Positions 1 to 7,529 of a stretch of 9,379 bases of DNA are shown piece by piece. Position numbers and translations under genes: made by a program. The stretch is from an uncultured Planctomycetaceae bacterium (lineage in GTDB: Bacteria; Planctomycetota; Planctomycetia; Planctomycetales; Planctomycetaceae): positions 1 to 9,379 of the forward strand of contig CAIXQV010000381.1 in the NCBI GenBank assembly GCA_903921605.1, given 5' to 3'. The notes under the pieces were generated by a model. The model saw only the letters and a program-made list of their open reading frames with translations. It made no database searches and had not been told where the DNA came from. Every line of letters begins with the position of its first letter. Position 1 is the first letter of the stretch.

Positions 1-3000
1 GACATACCGGCTCGATATTGTCACTGACCTTCTCAAACGATGAGGCTCGGCTTGTGTCGGGCGGAGATGATCGGACGCTGCGAATCTGGGACTTGCGCAA
101 CGCTGCGGCACCGGAGCTGAAGAAGATCGAAGGTCTGGCGGCCAACGTCACGGCAGTAGGCAGCAACGCCGATGGAAGTCAGGTGCTGGCCGGTTTTGCA
201 GATAATGGTCTCAAGCTGTTCAACACGGCCGACGGAATGGTATTGAAGGAGTTTGCTGGTCATTCGGCAAGCATTGCTGCGGCGGGGTTCTGGAATAATC
301 AGCCGTATTCGGTTGGTCTCGATTCAACCGTTCGCTTCTGGAATGCGGCGGATGGGACACAGACTCGCGCATTCAGTCTGCCAGCTGCACCGACGGCCGT
401 TACTGTTTCGAATGATGGGCAGCGGATGGCATTTGGGGGCGCAGATAATCAGGTTCGGATTTATCAAACCGATAATGGCGGTGTGTTGCAAACTCTGCAG
501 GGCTTCGCGGCGGCGGCGACAGGGCTCAACTTTTCCGCGGACGCTCAGCTGTTGTCGGTCGTCAATGTTGATGGCCGCGTCTCCATCTTCAATGCCGCAA
601 CGGGGCGGCTTCGCGAAGCCTTTATTGATCCCAAAGTAAAGTCGGCACTATTCACTGCCAATGCGACGGGCGTGTTCGTGACGCGGGTCGGGGATGGAAT
701 GGCTTCAGAGCCGATGCGATTCCTGCAGCATCTGGACGGCAGCACGCAACCGATTCGAGCAACGGCGTTTCATCCGAACAATCAGACGGTTTACGTCGCG
801 GTCGCTGATGGGGCTCTTCGAGGTCATTCCGTGCAGAATGGCCAGGCAACGTTTTCGGCGAGCCATGGGGCGGCGATCAATGACCTCGCGATCTCGATGG
901 ATGGGCAGGTTCTGGCTACGGCTGGTGATAACAACGTGGTGAGACTTTGGAATGCGTCCGGAGCAGCCGTCGCCCCGCAACAACTGGCCGGATTCACCGG
1001 GCCGGTTCGGCGAGTTGCCTTCTCAGCAGATGCCAAGCAGATTTTGGCCGTCGCCGATGGTGAAAAGCCGACTGCTCAACTGCACGACTTGCCGACCGGA
1101 ACCTTGTTGCAAAAGTTTTCCGGGCATGCCGGAATCGCTGCGGGATGCGTGCTGCTGCCACCAGTGATGGATGCTGTTTCACAAATCCCGGGAACGATGG
1201 CACTGACGGCATCACCCAACGGAGTTTATCAGTGGAACGTAGCGTCATGGAAACAGATTGCAGGCCACAACGGAATCATCACATCGCTGGCTCAAGTGCC
1301 CAAGACGGCTCGCCAGGTGTTCTCAGGAAGTCTCGACAACACGATTCGACGCTGGAATCTGGACAATGGCCAGGCGATGCAGCAGTACAACCATGGTGGA
1401 GCGGTGCATGCGATCGCGGTGTCTCCGGAAGTCGATCGGATTGCATCGGCCAGTGATAATCGCACGGCCAAGTTGTTCAACATTAACGGACAGCAGATCG
1501 CGGAACTCCGCAGCGATCTCCGCCGCCGGATTGCCCTAACGAGAGCTCAACAGTTCGAAGCCGCCTCGAATACTCGTCTGAATGTCGCGAAGCAGCAGGC
1601 CGATGTCGCGGAAAAAGATTTGCCAGTGAAGACTGCGGCAGAGAAAGCACTCGCCGACATGCTGGCCACGGCGACGGCCGACGTGCAGACGAAGAAGACA
1701 GCCATGGAAACGACGTTTACAGAGAAGACCGTGGCAGAGAAAGCCGCGATTGATGCATCCTCCGCCGCCAAGACCGCGATGACCGCAAAGTCCATGGCAG
1801 AGCAATCAGCGAAGGATGCCGCGGCGGCAGTGACTGTGGTTCAGGCGAAGCTGACTCGATTAACGCAGGCGTCAAACGCGGAGCCACAGAATGAGAGTCT
1901 GAAACAGAAAGTCGCTGCGGCCCAGACGGAAATGGAAGCGGCCACCACGAAGTCGAGACAGATGGCCGCTGCCGTGCAGGCCCCGACGGATGTAGCCACT
2001 CAGATGGCAACGCTGGCCAATGACGCGGCGAAGAAACTGGAAACTGTCCAGAAACCTTACAACGATGCAGTGGCTGCATTGAAGACCGCCGAGGCTGCTC
2101 AGAATCTGTTGTCGCAGCAGCAAGCCCTGGCGGCGAAAGAACTGCAGAATGCGACGGAGCTGGTTCCCATCCGGAAGGACGCTGTGACTCGTGCGGAAGC
2201 GTTGCTGGCCGAAGCCAAAGCGGCCGTCGAGGCGGCGAATAAGTCTCTGCAGGAATCTGATCTGCCGCAGCGCAGTGTGGCGTTTTCTCCGGATGGCAGT
2301 GTGCTCGTAACGAGCGGTGACTTTGGAAGCCTGCACACGTGGGACGGCAAAACTGGTGGAGCCATTGGTTCATTCGCCGGTCACACGGGTCCGGTGAAGT
2401 CCGTGACGTTTCTGGATGATAAGACGTTAGCGTCGGCATCGGACGATCAGTCGATTCGAATTTGGGACGCAAATCCGGGCTGGATTCTGGAACGGACAAT
2501 TGGCAGTCAGGATGATTCAACCACGATTGCTCATCGAGTCACCGCGGTGGACTTTTCAGCGGACTCGTCGCAGATCCTGATCGCTGGTGGCATTCCTTCT
2601 CGACGAGGTGAGTTGCAGGTCTTCAACACCGTGGACGGAAGTCGCACGTTCTCTTTGCCACAGGCGCATGATGATGTGATTTATGCGGCCCGATTTTCTC
2701 CGGACGGCAAGCGGATCGCGTCGGGCGGCGCGGACAAGTATTTGCGAACATTTGATGTCGCCAGTAGCCAGCAGATTCGACGGTTTGAGGGGCATACCAG
2801 TTATGTGCTGGGAGTGGCTTGGAAGCGAGACGGACAACTGCTGGCTTCCGCCGGAGCTGATAGCACGGTCAAAGTCTGGAATGCAGAGACGGGCGATCAG
2901 CAACGAACAATCGAAACGTTCCGACGTCATGTGACCGCTGTGCAGTTCATCGGTGAGACCGACAATATTGTGACCTCATGCGGTGATAAGCAGATGCGAA

Positions 3001-3188
3001 TTCACAACGCTGCAAATGGTGGCGAGGTGAGAATCTTCAATACTCCAACTTCCTGGCTGCATACGGTAGGGGCAACTCCTGACAATGCTGTCGCGGCGGC
3101 TGGCGATGCTAACGGAAACGTGTACTTGTGGAACGGAAACAACGGGCAGCAGCTCAGAGTGCTCGGGGTGCAGCCGACTGAGAAGTGA
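1..3188 (+). CDS. WD40-repeat protein with internal alanine-rich coiled-coil insert, 5'-truncated
   Basis: Partial gene: the frame is open to the left edge and reads HTGSI before the first possible TTG at 18, which is the start of a WD40 blade, so the real start is outside. Residues below are numbered from that TTG (1056 to the TGA stop at 3186-3188). Twelve blade ends are visible in the first half (for example LRIWDL 21-26, VRFWNA 105-110, VRLWNA 308-313, IRRWNL 443-448, AKLFNI 484-489). Blades at about 204-270 are weak. Residues about 505-748 are Ala/Lys/Glu/Gln-rich helix with AEK repeats, broken by prolines near 536, 623, 656, 680 and 717. Seven more blades follow (from SVAFSPDG at about 753 to VYLWNG at 1035-1040), enough for one closed propeller. 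Such proteins are common in planctomycetes, often with an N-terminal cytochrome-like domain and near DUF1501/DUF1549 genes; whether this one has such a domain cannot be seen. Likely a protein-binding scaffold; partner and location are unknown. Confidence 0.93.
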   Translation, partial: HTGSILSLTFSNDEARLVSGGDDRTLRIWDLRNAAAPELKKIEGLAANVTAVGSNADGSQVLAGFADNGLKLFNTADGMVLKEFAGHSASIAAAGFWNNQPYSVGLDSTVRFWNAADGTQTRAFSLPAAPTAVTVSNDGQRMAFGGADNQVRIYQTDNGGVLQTLQGFAAAATGLNFSADAQLLSVVNVDGRVSIFNAATGRLREAFIDPKVKSALFTANATGVFVTRVGDGMASEPMRFLQHLDGSTQPIRATAFHPNNQTVYVAVADGALRGHSVQNGQATFSASHGAAINDLAISMDGQVLATAGDNNVVRLWNASGAAVAPQQLAGFTGPVRRVAFSADAKQILAVADGEKPTAQLHDLPTGTLLQKFSGHAGIAAGCVLLPPVMDAVSQIPGTMALTASPNGVYQWNVASWKQIAGHNGIITSLAQVPKTARQVFSGSLDNTIRRWNLDNGQAMQQYNHGGAVHAIAVSPEVDRIASASDNRTAKLFNINGQQIAELRSDLRRRIALTRAQQFEAASNTRLNVAKQQADVAEKDLPVKTAAEKALADMLATATADVQTKKTAMETTFTEKTVAEKAAIDASSAAKTAMTAKSMAEQSAKDAAAAVTVVQAKLTRLTQASNAEPQNESLKQKVAAAQTEMEAATTKSRQMAAAVQAPTDVATQMATLANDAAKKLETVQKPYNDAVAALKTAEAAQNLLSQQQALAAKELQNATELVPIRKDAVTRAEALLAEAKAAVEAANKSLQESDLPQRSVAFSPDGSVLVTSGDFGSLHTWDGKTGGAIGSFAGHTGPVKSVTFLDDKTLASASDDQSIRIWDANPGWILERTIGSQDDSTTIAHRVTAVDFSADSSQILIAGGIPSRRGELQVFNTVDGSRTFSLPQAHDDVIYAARFSPDGKRIASGGADKYLRTFDVASSQQIRRFEGHTSYVLGVAWKRDGQLLASAGADSTVKVWNAETGDQQRTIETFRRHVTAVQFIGETDNIVTSCGDKQMRIHNAANGGEVRIFNTPTSWLHTVGATPDNAVAAAGDANGNVYLWNGNNGQQLRVLGVQPTEK

Positions 3189-3474
3189 AGGCAATCTCCG
3201 GAGTGATACCAGACGCTATCGTGACGCGGCTGCTCAGTAGCCATATGCACGGGGCTCGCAGAACTCTATTGCTTGCAACGTGAACGATCAGAACCGAACG
3301 AAGCTCGGGTTGTTTTCTGCGATTCGCTGCGGAGCAACGGCGTGCCGACCGACCCATGATGGAAACGCAGCGGCGATTGTTACGAAGTCCGCTCGAGACT
3401 GGCCGCCGCAGCAGTTCTCCAGGAGCAGTACTCTAAGTGCATGGCACCGGACCTGTCCTCTGGTGCCGGGCCCG
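3189..3474. other. Convergent intergenic region, no gene seen
   Basis: This 286-bp stretch separates the ends of the plus-strand WD40 gene and the minus-strand DUF1501 gene. An open frame starting at 3280 on the plus strand runs into the antisense of DUF1501 and has no recognisable protein features, so it is not called. Small inverted repeats lie after the WD40 stop: the palindrome CTCCGGAG at 3196-3203, and GGCTG/TAGCC at 3228-3232 and 3238-3242 with a 5-nt loop. Neither has a following T tract, so a terminator for the WD40 gene is not clear. The stronger hairpin at 3443-3467 is listed separately. Confidence 0.6.
3443..3467. terminator. GC-rich hairpin at the 3' ends of convergent genes (possible terminator or 3'-end stabiliser)
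   Basis: GGCACCGGA (3443-3451) pairs with TCTGGTGCC (3459-3467) around a 7-nt loop, giving nine pairs with one G-T. It begins 7 nt past the DUF1501 stop codon on the minus strand. As minus-strand RNA the G-T position becomes an A-C mismatch, leaving six outer pairs and two inner ones. Neither side has a T tract, so it is not a classical Rho-independent terminator. It could still mark the 3' end of the minus-strand operon or protect that end from exonucleases. Confidence 0.4.
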
Positions 3475-4923
3475 TCAACTCAAGACTTCCTTTACAACTC
3501 GCGCCGGCAGCACTCCTGTGAGTCGAAAATCGAGACCCTGAGCCCGCACGGTCAGTCTTTCGTGGGGAATTCCCAGTTGATGCAACAGGGTGGCATGGAT
3601 ATCCCGCACAGGCACGGCCTGATCGACTGGCCCAAATCCGAACTCGTCCGTTTCGCCAAATGAGACGCCCGGCTTGAAGCCACCGCCGGCAAACCACATC
3701 GTAAACGCATCGATGTGATGATTCCGGCCGGTAGATTCGCGGACTTCGCCCATTGGCGTTCGCCCAAACTCACCTCCCCAGATCACGATCGTGTCTTCCA
3801 GCAGCCCGCGTTGCTCCAGATCGCGAATCAGCGCCATGCAGGGCTGATCGATATCGCGGCTGACCGACGGCAGGTGCTCTTCGAGGTTCTCTGTGGGTCC
3901 GCCGTGATGATCCCAGTTCGTATGATAAAGCTGTACGAACCGCACACCACGTTCAGCAAGTCTGCGAGCGAGCAGACAATTGCGGGCGAAGCTGGATTCT
4001 CCAGGATCTTTGATACCGTACAGATCCAGAGTCTCTTTGGTTTCTCCTGCCGTATCCATCAGTTCCGGCGCGCTGGTCTGCATTCGATAGGCCATCTCAT
4101 AGGCGTTGATCCGAGTCGCGATCTCGCCATCACCGGTCAGAGCCAGTCGCTGCGCATTCAGTTCTCGAACCGCTCGGAAGACATCATCCTGCTGCTCGGT
4201 CGTAACCACGGTCGGTGTGGTCAGATTCAGAATCGGCTCCCCCTTATTTCGCAACGGAACGCCCTGATAAGTCGTCGGCAGCATCCCGCTGCTCCACAAC
4301 ACAGAACCTCCGCGCGGTCCGCGAGGTCCGCTTTGCAGCACGACGAATCCTGGCAGGTCTGTGCTTTCACTGCCCAGCCCATAAGTCAGCCATGAACCCA
4401 GGCTGGGCCGACCGAATTGTCCGCTGCCCGTGTTCATGAACAGCTTCGCCGGGGCGTGATTGAACAGATCGGTTTTGCACGTTTTGATGAACGTCAGCTT
4501 GTCCACAATGCTGGCCGTGTGAGGCAAGACATCACTGACCCATGCACCACAGTCACCATGCTGTCGGAACTGCCGACGAGTTCCCAGGAGATTGGTTCGA
4601 TGGCTGCTGTTCATGAACGCAAACCGTTTGCCTTCCAGAAAACTCTGAGGCATCGGTTCACCGCTGAGCTTATTCAGCATGGGCTTGTGATCGAACATAT
4701 CCAGCTGCGAGGGCCCGCCCGCCATAAACAGAAAGATCACCCGCTTCGCCCGCGCTGGAAACGGTGGTGCCTTTGCAGCCATCGCTCCTGACTGTTGCTC
4801 CGTCGGCGCAGCGGTGGACGATCCAGCCATCAGACTGGCCAGGGCCATCGAACCGACGCCCATGCCGCATTCGCCGAAAAAATGACGGCGAGTTTGATTC
4901 TTTAACTCATTTTCGGTCTGCAT
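3475..4923 (-). CDS. DUF1501 family protein, Tat-exported (alkaline-phosphatase/sulfatase superfamily-like)
   Basis: A 482-residue protein of usual family length. The N-terminus has a twin-arginine signal (TRRHFFGECG, arginines 12-13) and then a hydrophobic stretch at about 21-34, so export of the folded protein by the Tat route is likely. Family motifs follow in order: VIFLFMAGGPSQLDMFDHK (62-80), QLYHTNWDHHGGP (331-343), IWGGEFGRTPMGE (381-393), GRNHH (399-403), MWFAGGGFKPG (409-419) and DIHATLLHQLGI (441-452). The Asp/His-rich motifs fit a metal-dependent alkaline-phosphatase-like fold, but no substrate is known for the family. The start at 4923 sits 16 nt after the stop of the upstream PSCyt-DUF1549-DUF1553 gene, with AGGTGA as ribosome binding site, so the two genes are almost surely co-transcribed. 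This pairing is very common in planctomycetes. No defect was seen. Confidence 0.95.
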   Translation of the reverse strand: MQTENELKNQTRRHFFGECGMGVGSMALASLMAGSSTAAPTEQQSGAMAAKAPPFPARAKRVIFLFMAGGPSQLDMFDHKPMLNKLSGEPMPQSFLEGKRFAFMNSSHRTNLLGTRRQFRQHGDCGAWVSDVLPHTASIVDKLTFIKTCKTDLFNHAPAKLFMNTGSGQFGRPSLGSWLTYGLGSESTDLPGFVVLQSGPRGPRGGSVLWSSGMLPTTYQGVPLRNKGEPILNLTTPTVVTTEQQDDVFRAVRELNAQRLALTGDGEIATRINAYEMAYRMQTSAPELMDTAGETKETLDLYGIKDPGESSFARNCLLARRLAERGVRFVQLYHTNWDHHGGPTENLEEHLPSVSRDIDQPCMALIRDLEQRGLLEDTIVIWGGEFGRTPMGEVRESTGRNHHIDAFTMWFAGGGFKPGVSFGETDEFGFGPVDQAVPVRDIHATLLHQLGIPHERLTVRAQGLDFRLTGVLPARVVKEVLS

Positions 4924-4939
4924 GATCTCACCTTCCCAG

Positions 4940-7333
4940 TCACTCGCGTGTTACCGTTTCGTCCAGATTCAGCAACACTCTCGCTGCACTCAGAGTGTCC
5001 AGCGTCTTCAAAACAGCAACCTCTTCCAGAGACGGAAGTCGACTTGTGCAGCGTCGAAACGCGGTCTCAAGCCCATCCTGCTGAATGATCTTTGCCAGAG
5101 CTTCCGCAAACTCGACGAACGCAGTGTCGTTCATCAAAGCCAAAGCCTGAAGCGGTGTGTTGCTGCGAACGCGACGAGTACACGTGCTGTAGCCATCCGG
5201 CGCATCAAATACGCTCATAGAAGGAGGCGGCGTGGCACGATACACGAACGTATAAAATCCCCGCCGATAACGATCTTCGCCTGCACTGACTTTCCATTCC
5301 CGATTCGCCTGCCCCAGCGACATTACGCCCTGAGGAATCGGCGGATACACGGGTGGACCACCCATCTTTCCGGACAGCAATCCGCTGGCGGATAAACTGA
5401 CGTCACGAACAATCTCGGCGTCCAGTCGCAGCCGCCGCTGTCGCGCCAGCAGATAATTGTCCGGATCCTTTTCTGCGAGATCCGCCCGCACATGCGAACT
5501 CTGACGGTACGTTCCGGACATCACGATCTGCCGATGCAGTTGCTTCAGACTCCAGCCCTTCTCCATGAAGTCGACGGCCAGCCAGTCCAGCAGCTCGGGA
5601 TGAGTCGGCATGGAGCCCTGCAGACCGAAGTCGTTGTCTGTCTCCACAATCCCCCGGCCGAAGTACTGTTGCCAGACTCGATTTACGATCACTCGAGCTG
5701 TCAGTGGATTCTCCGACGACACGATCCAGCGAGCCAGATCAAGGCGATTGGGAGAACCAGCCGACGCCTGCAGCGGAGGCAGGGCCGATGGAGTACCGCA
5801 GGAGACTTCGTCCGCTGGCCTCGTAAAGTCGCCCTGCGTAAAAACGGTCGATTTCCGGGGACTGGCCATCTCCTTCATCACCAAAGTCGTCACACCTCCG
5901 GACAGTACACGCTCAATCTCCTGAGTTCGCGTAACGGATTTCTGAAAAGCCTCATCCGAAAGCCCCGGTCCTGCCGCGAACAAACTTCTGTTCTGAACGG
6001 CGTTTCGTTTCGACTTATCGGTTTCCAGTATCTTGACGAGCTCTTTCGAAAGACCACGCCGCTGATCGTCAGTGAGCCCGCTCTCCCACATCGCGATCGC
6101 ATCAGAAGACGCAGCGACCTGCTCATCCATGATCTGTTCGAGACTCTTCTTTTCCTTCGTCAGCGCTGGGGCATCGATTCCGGAATCGTAAACCGTCAGA
6201 GTCGGCTCGTCCTGATTGTTGAAGAACGCAAAGAGCTGGTAGTACTCTTTCTGCAGGATCGGATCAAACTTGTGATCATGGCACTGAGCACATCCGATCG
6301 TGAGTCCCATCCAGACCGTGCCCGTGGTAGCAACGCGATCGAAGATGCTGTCGATTCGGAACTGCTCCGGATCAATACCGCCTTCCTGATTGATCTGAGT
6401 GTTGCGATGAAAGCCGGTCGCAATACGCTGATCATCGGTGGCTTCCGGCAGCAGGTCGCCCGCCAGTTGTTCAGTCGTAAACTGATCAAACGGCATATCG
6501 CGATTCAGGGCATTCACAACCCAGTCACGGTACTTCCAGATCTGTCGTGGAGCATCGACCGAATAGCCATTGCTGTCCGCATAGCGAGCCTGATCCAGCC
6601 ACCAGCGTCCCCAGCGTTCACCGTGAGCCGGACTTTGCAGAAGCCGATCCACAACCTTTTCATAAGCCGCCTCCGGGTCCGTCTCTGATTCTTTCAGAAA
6701 GTCGTCGACTTCTGACAGCGAGGGCGGAAGACCCGTCAGGTCCAGACTGACTCGCCGCAGCAGCGTGATCCGATCGGCCTCTGGCGATGGCTGAAGATTC
6801 TTCTCTGCCAGCAGCGCCTTTATTAACAGATCAATCGAGGTCTCAGCGGATTCCGCACTCTGCTGAATGCCCGTTCGATTTATAGGTGACACAGGCAACT
6901 CAGCCTTGACCGGCTTCAGGAAGGCCCAGTGCTTTTCATACTTGGCTCCCTGCTCAATCCACGACGAGAGAATGCGAATCTGTTCCTTCGTCAGCCGTTT
7001 ACCCGTCTCTTCCGGAGGCATCATTTCGCCATGATCCGATGACAGGATCCGACGTATGAGCTCACTTTCTTCCGGACTGCCGGGCTTAATCGCCACTATG
7101 CCCGATTCGAGCTTCGCAGCGGCACCTTCCGGAGTGTCGAGCCTGAGCCCGGCTTCGCGAGTCGCATGGTCAAACCCATGACAGGCGAAGCAGTTCTCCG
7201 AAAGAATGGCTCGCACATCCCGGTTGTAAAGAATCTCTTCCGCGCAGACAGTTGGCCCGCATGTCAGAAAAATCAGAGCGGCCACCGCAGCAACTTGTGG
7301 TGGAGGGCAGAGCATCAGATCACTTCGCCACAT
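4940..7333 (-). CDS. PSCyt1-DUF1549-DUF1553 protein (planctomycete cytochrome-C-like, secreted)
   Basis: A 797-residue protein. A Sec-type signal is seen (hydrophobic 14-26, likely cut after VCA at 31). The PSCyt1 domain follows: NRDVRAILSENCFACHG with CFACH at 48-52, and GEMMPPEE at 102-109, where a methionine could be the second haem ligand. DUF1549 spans about 165-385, with LTGLPP, GERWGRWWLDQARYADSNG (238-256) and a second CxxCH in IGCAQCHDHKFDP (346-358). About 390-490 is a charged, probably helical linker. DUF1553 spans about 495-797 (NRVWQQYFGRGIVET 551-565, SGTYRQSS 606-613, LRLDAEIVRD 635-644, SNTPLQALALMND 724-736, RVLLNLDET 785-793). Two CxxCH motifs suggest covalent haem and an extracytoplasmic redox role, though the reaction is unknown. 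Start: ATG at 7333 is used; ATG at 7315 (residue 7) is also possible, and neither has a strong ribosome binding site. The gene lies between the lipoprotein and DUF1501 genes, same strand. Confidence 0.95.
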   Translation of the reverse strand: MWRSDLMLCPPPQVAAVAALIFLTCGPTVCAEEILYNRDVRAILSENCFACHGFDHATREAGLRLDTPEGAAAKLESGIVAIKPGSPEESELIRRILSSDHGEMMPPEETGKRLTKEQIRILSSWIEQGAKYEKHWAFLKPVKAELPVSPINRTGIQQSAESAETSIDLLIKALLAEKNLQPSPEADRITLLRRVSLDLTGLPPSLSEVDDFLKESETDPEAAYEKVVDRLLQSPAHGERWGRWWLDQARYADSNGYSVDAPRQIWKYRDWVVNALNRDMPFDQFTTEQLAGDLLPEATDDQRIATGFHRNTQINQEGGIDPEQFRIDSIFDRVATTGTVWMGLTIGCAQCHDHKFDPILQKEYYQLFAFFNNQDEPTLTVYDSGIDAPALTKEKKSLEQIMDEQVAASSDAIAMWESGLTDDQRRGLSKELVKILETDKSKRNAVQNRSLFAAGPGLSDEAFQKSVTRTQEIERVLSGGVTTLVMKEMASPRKSTVFTQGDFTRPADEVSCGTPSALPPLQASAGSPNRLDLARWIVSSENPLTARVIVNRVWQQYFGRGIVETDNDFGLQGSMPTHPELLDWLAVDFMEKGWSLKQLHRQIVMSGTYRQSSHVRADLAEKDPDNYLLARQRRLRLDAEIVRDVSLSASGLLSGKMGGPPVYPPIPQGVMSLGQANREWKVSAGEDRYRRGFYTFVYRATPPPSMSVFDAPDGYSTCTRRVRSNTPLQALALMNDTAFVEFAEALAKIIQQDGLETAFRRCTSRLPSLEEVAVLKTLDTLSAARVLLNLDETVTRE

Positions 7334-7402
7334 GGAACAACCCCATGAACGGTAACAGGGTCAACAGGAAGATCACCGACACCAACAATGCCGGAAATGA
7401 AC

Positions 7403-7427
7403 CGAGCCGGAACATTATTCCGGCTCG
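7403..7427 (-). terminator. Perfect 10-bp hairpin between lipoprotein and cytochrome genes
   Basis: CGAGCCGGAA (7403-7412) and TTCCGGCTCG (7418-7427) are exact inverse complements around a 5-nt loop. The hairpin lies 102 nt past the lipoprotein stop and 69 nt before the start of the PSCyt-DUF1549-DUF1553 gene. On the minus strand it is followed by GTTCATTTCC, only a loose T-rich run. It may be a partial terminator or attenuator that lowers expression of the downstream genes, or an RNA processing site. The sequence GCCGGAA also occurs at 7390-7396, so the right arm has a second possible partner. Confidence 0.5.
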
Positions 7428-7439
7428 AGCCTCCGACTG

Positions 7440-7468
7440 ACAAACATCGGCAACACAAACATCTGCAA
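7440..7468. repeat. Two-copy 14-nt direct repeat, 15-nt period
   Basis: ACAAACATCGGCAA (7440-7453) and ACAAACATCTGCAA (7455-7468) differ at one base and are spaced by one base, so they form an almost tandem pair. They lie in the untranslated stretch between the lipoprotein and cytochrome genes. The spacing of 15 nt is not a clean helical turn count. A slippage duplication or a protein-binding repeat are both possible. Confidence 0.6.
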
Positions 7469-7478
7469 GACATGAAAA

Positions 7479-7502
7479 CGCCAAACACAAATCTCACTGG
7501 CG
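7479..7502 (-). terminator. Weak terminator-like hairpin after the lipoprotein gene
   Basis: On the minus strand CGCCA (7502-7498) can pair with TGGCG (7483-7479) across a 14-nt loop, and TTTTC follows at once (7478-7474). It lies 27 nt past the lipoprotein stop. The stem is short (five pairs plus one wobble). A competing stem, ATCTC (7491-7495) with GAGAT (7504-7508), overlaps it. It may cause partial termination after the lipoprotein gene. Confidence 0.3.
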
Positions 7503-7529
7503 GGAGATCCCACGAATGAGGTCCGGAAG

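Noticed and set aside
18..20. TTG at 18 as the start of the WD40 gene
   Set aside because: The frame is open further left and encodes the beginning of the same blade (HTGSI), so the gene continues beyond the window.
1717..2520. Minus-strand open frame of 267 codons
   Set aside because: It is the complement of the alanine-rich coil of the WD40 gene, which gives Ser/Pro/Arg/His-rich low-complexity translation; no domain was seen.
3280..3663. Plus-strand open frame of 127 codons in the convergent gap
   Set aside because: Half of it is antisense to DUF1501; no protein-like motif and no clear ribosome binding site.
5492..6688. Plus-strand open frame of 398 codons
   Set aside because: It lies wholly antisense to the conserved PSCyt-DUF1549-DUF1553 gene, and its translation is Arg/His/Ser-rich with no recognisable domain.
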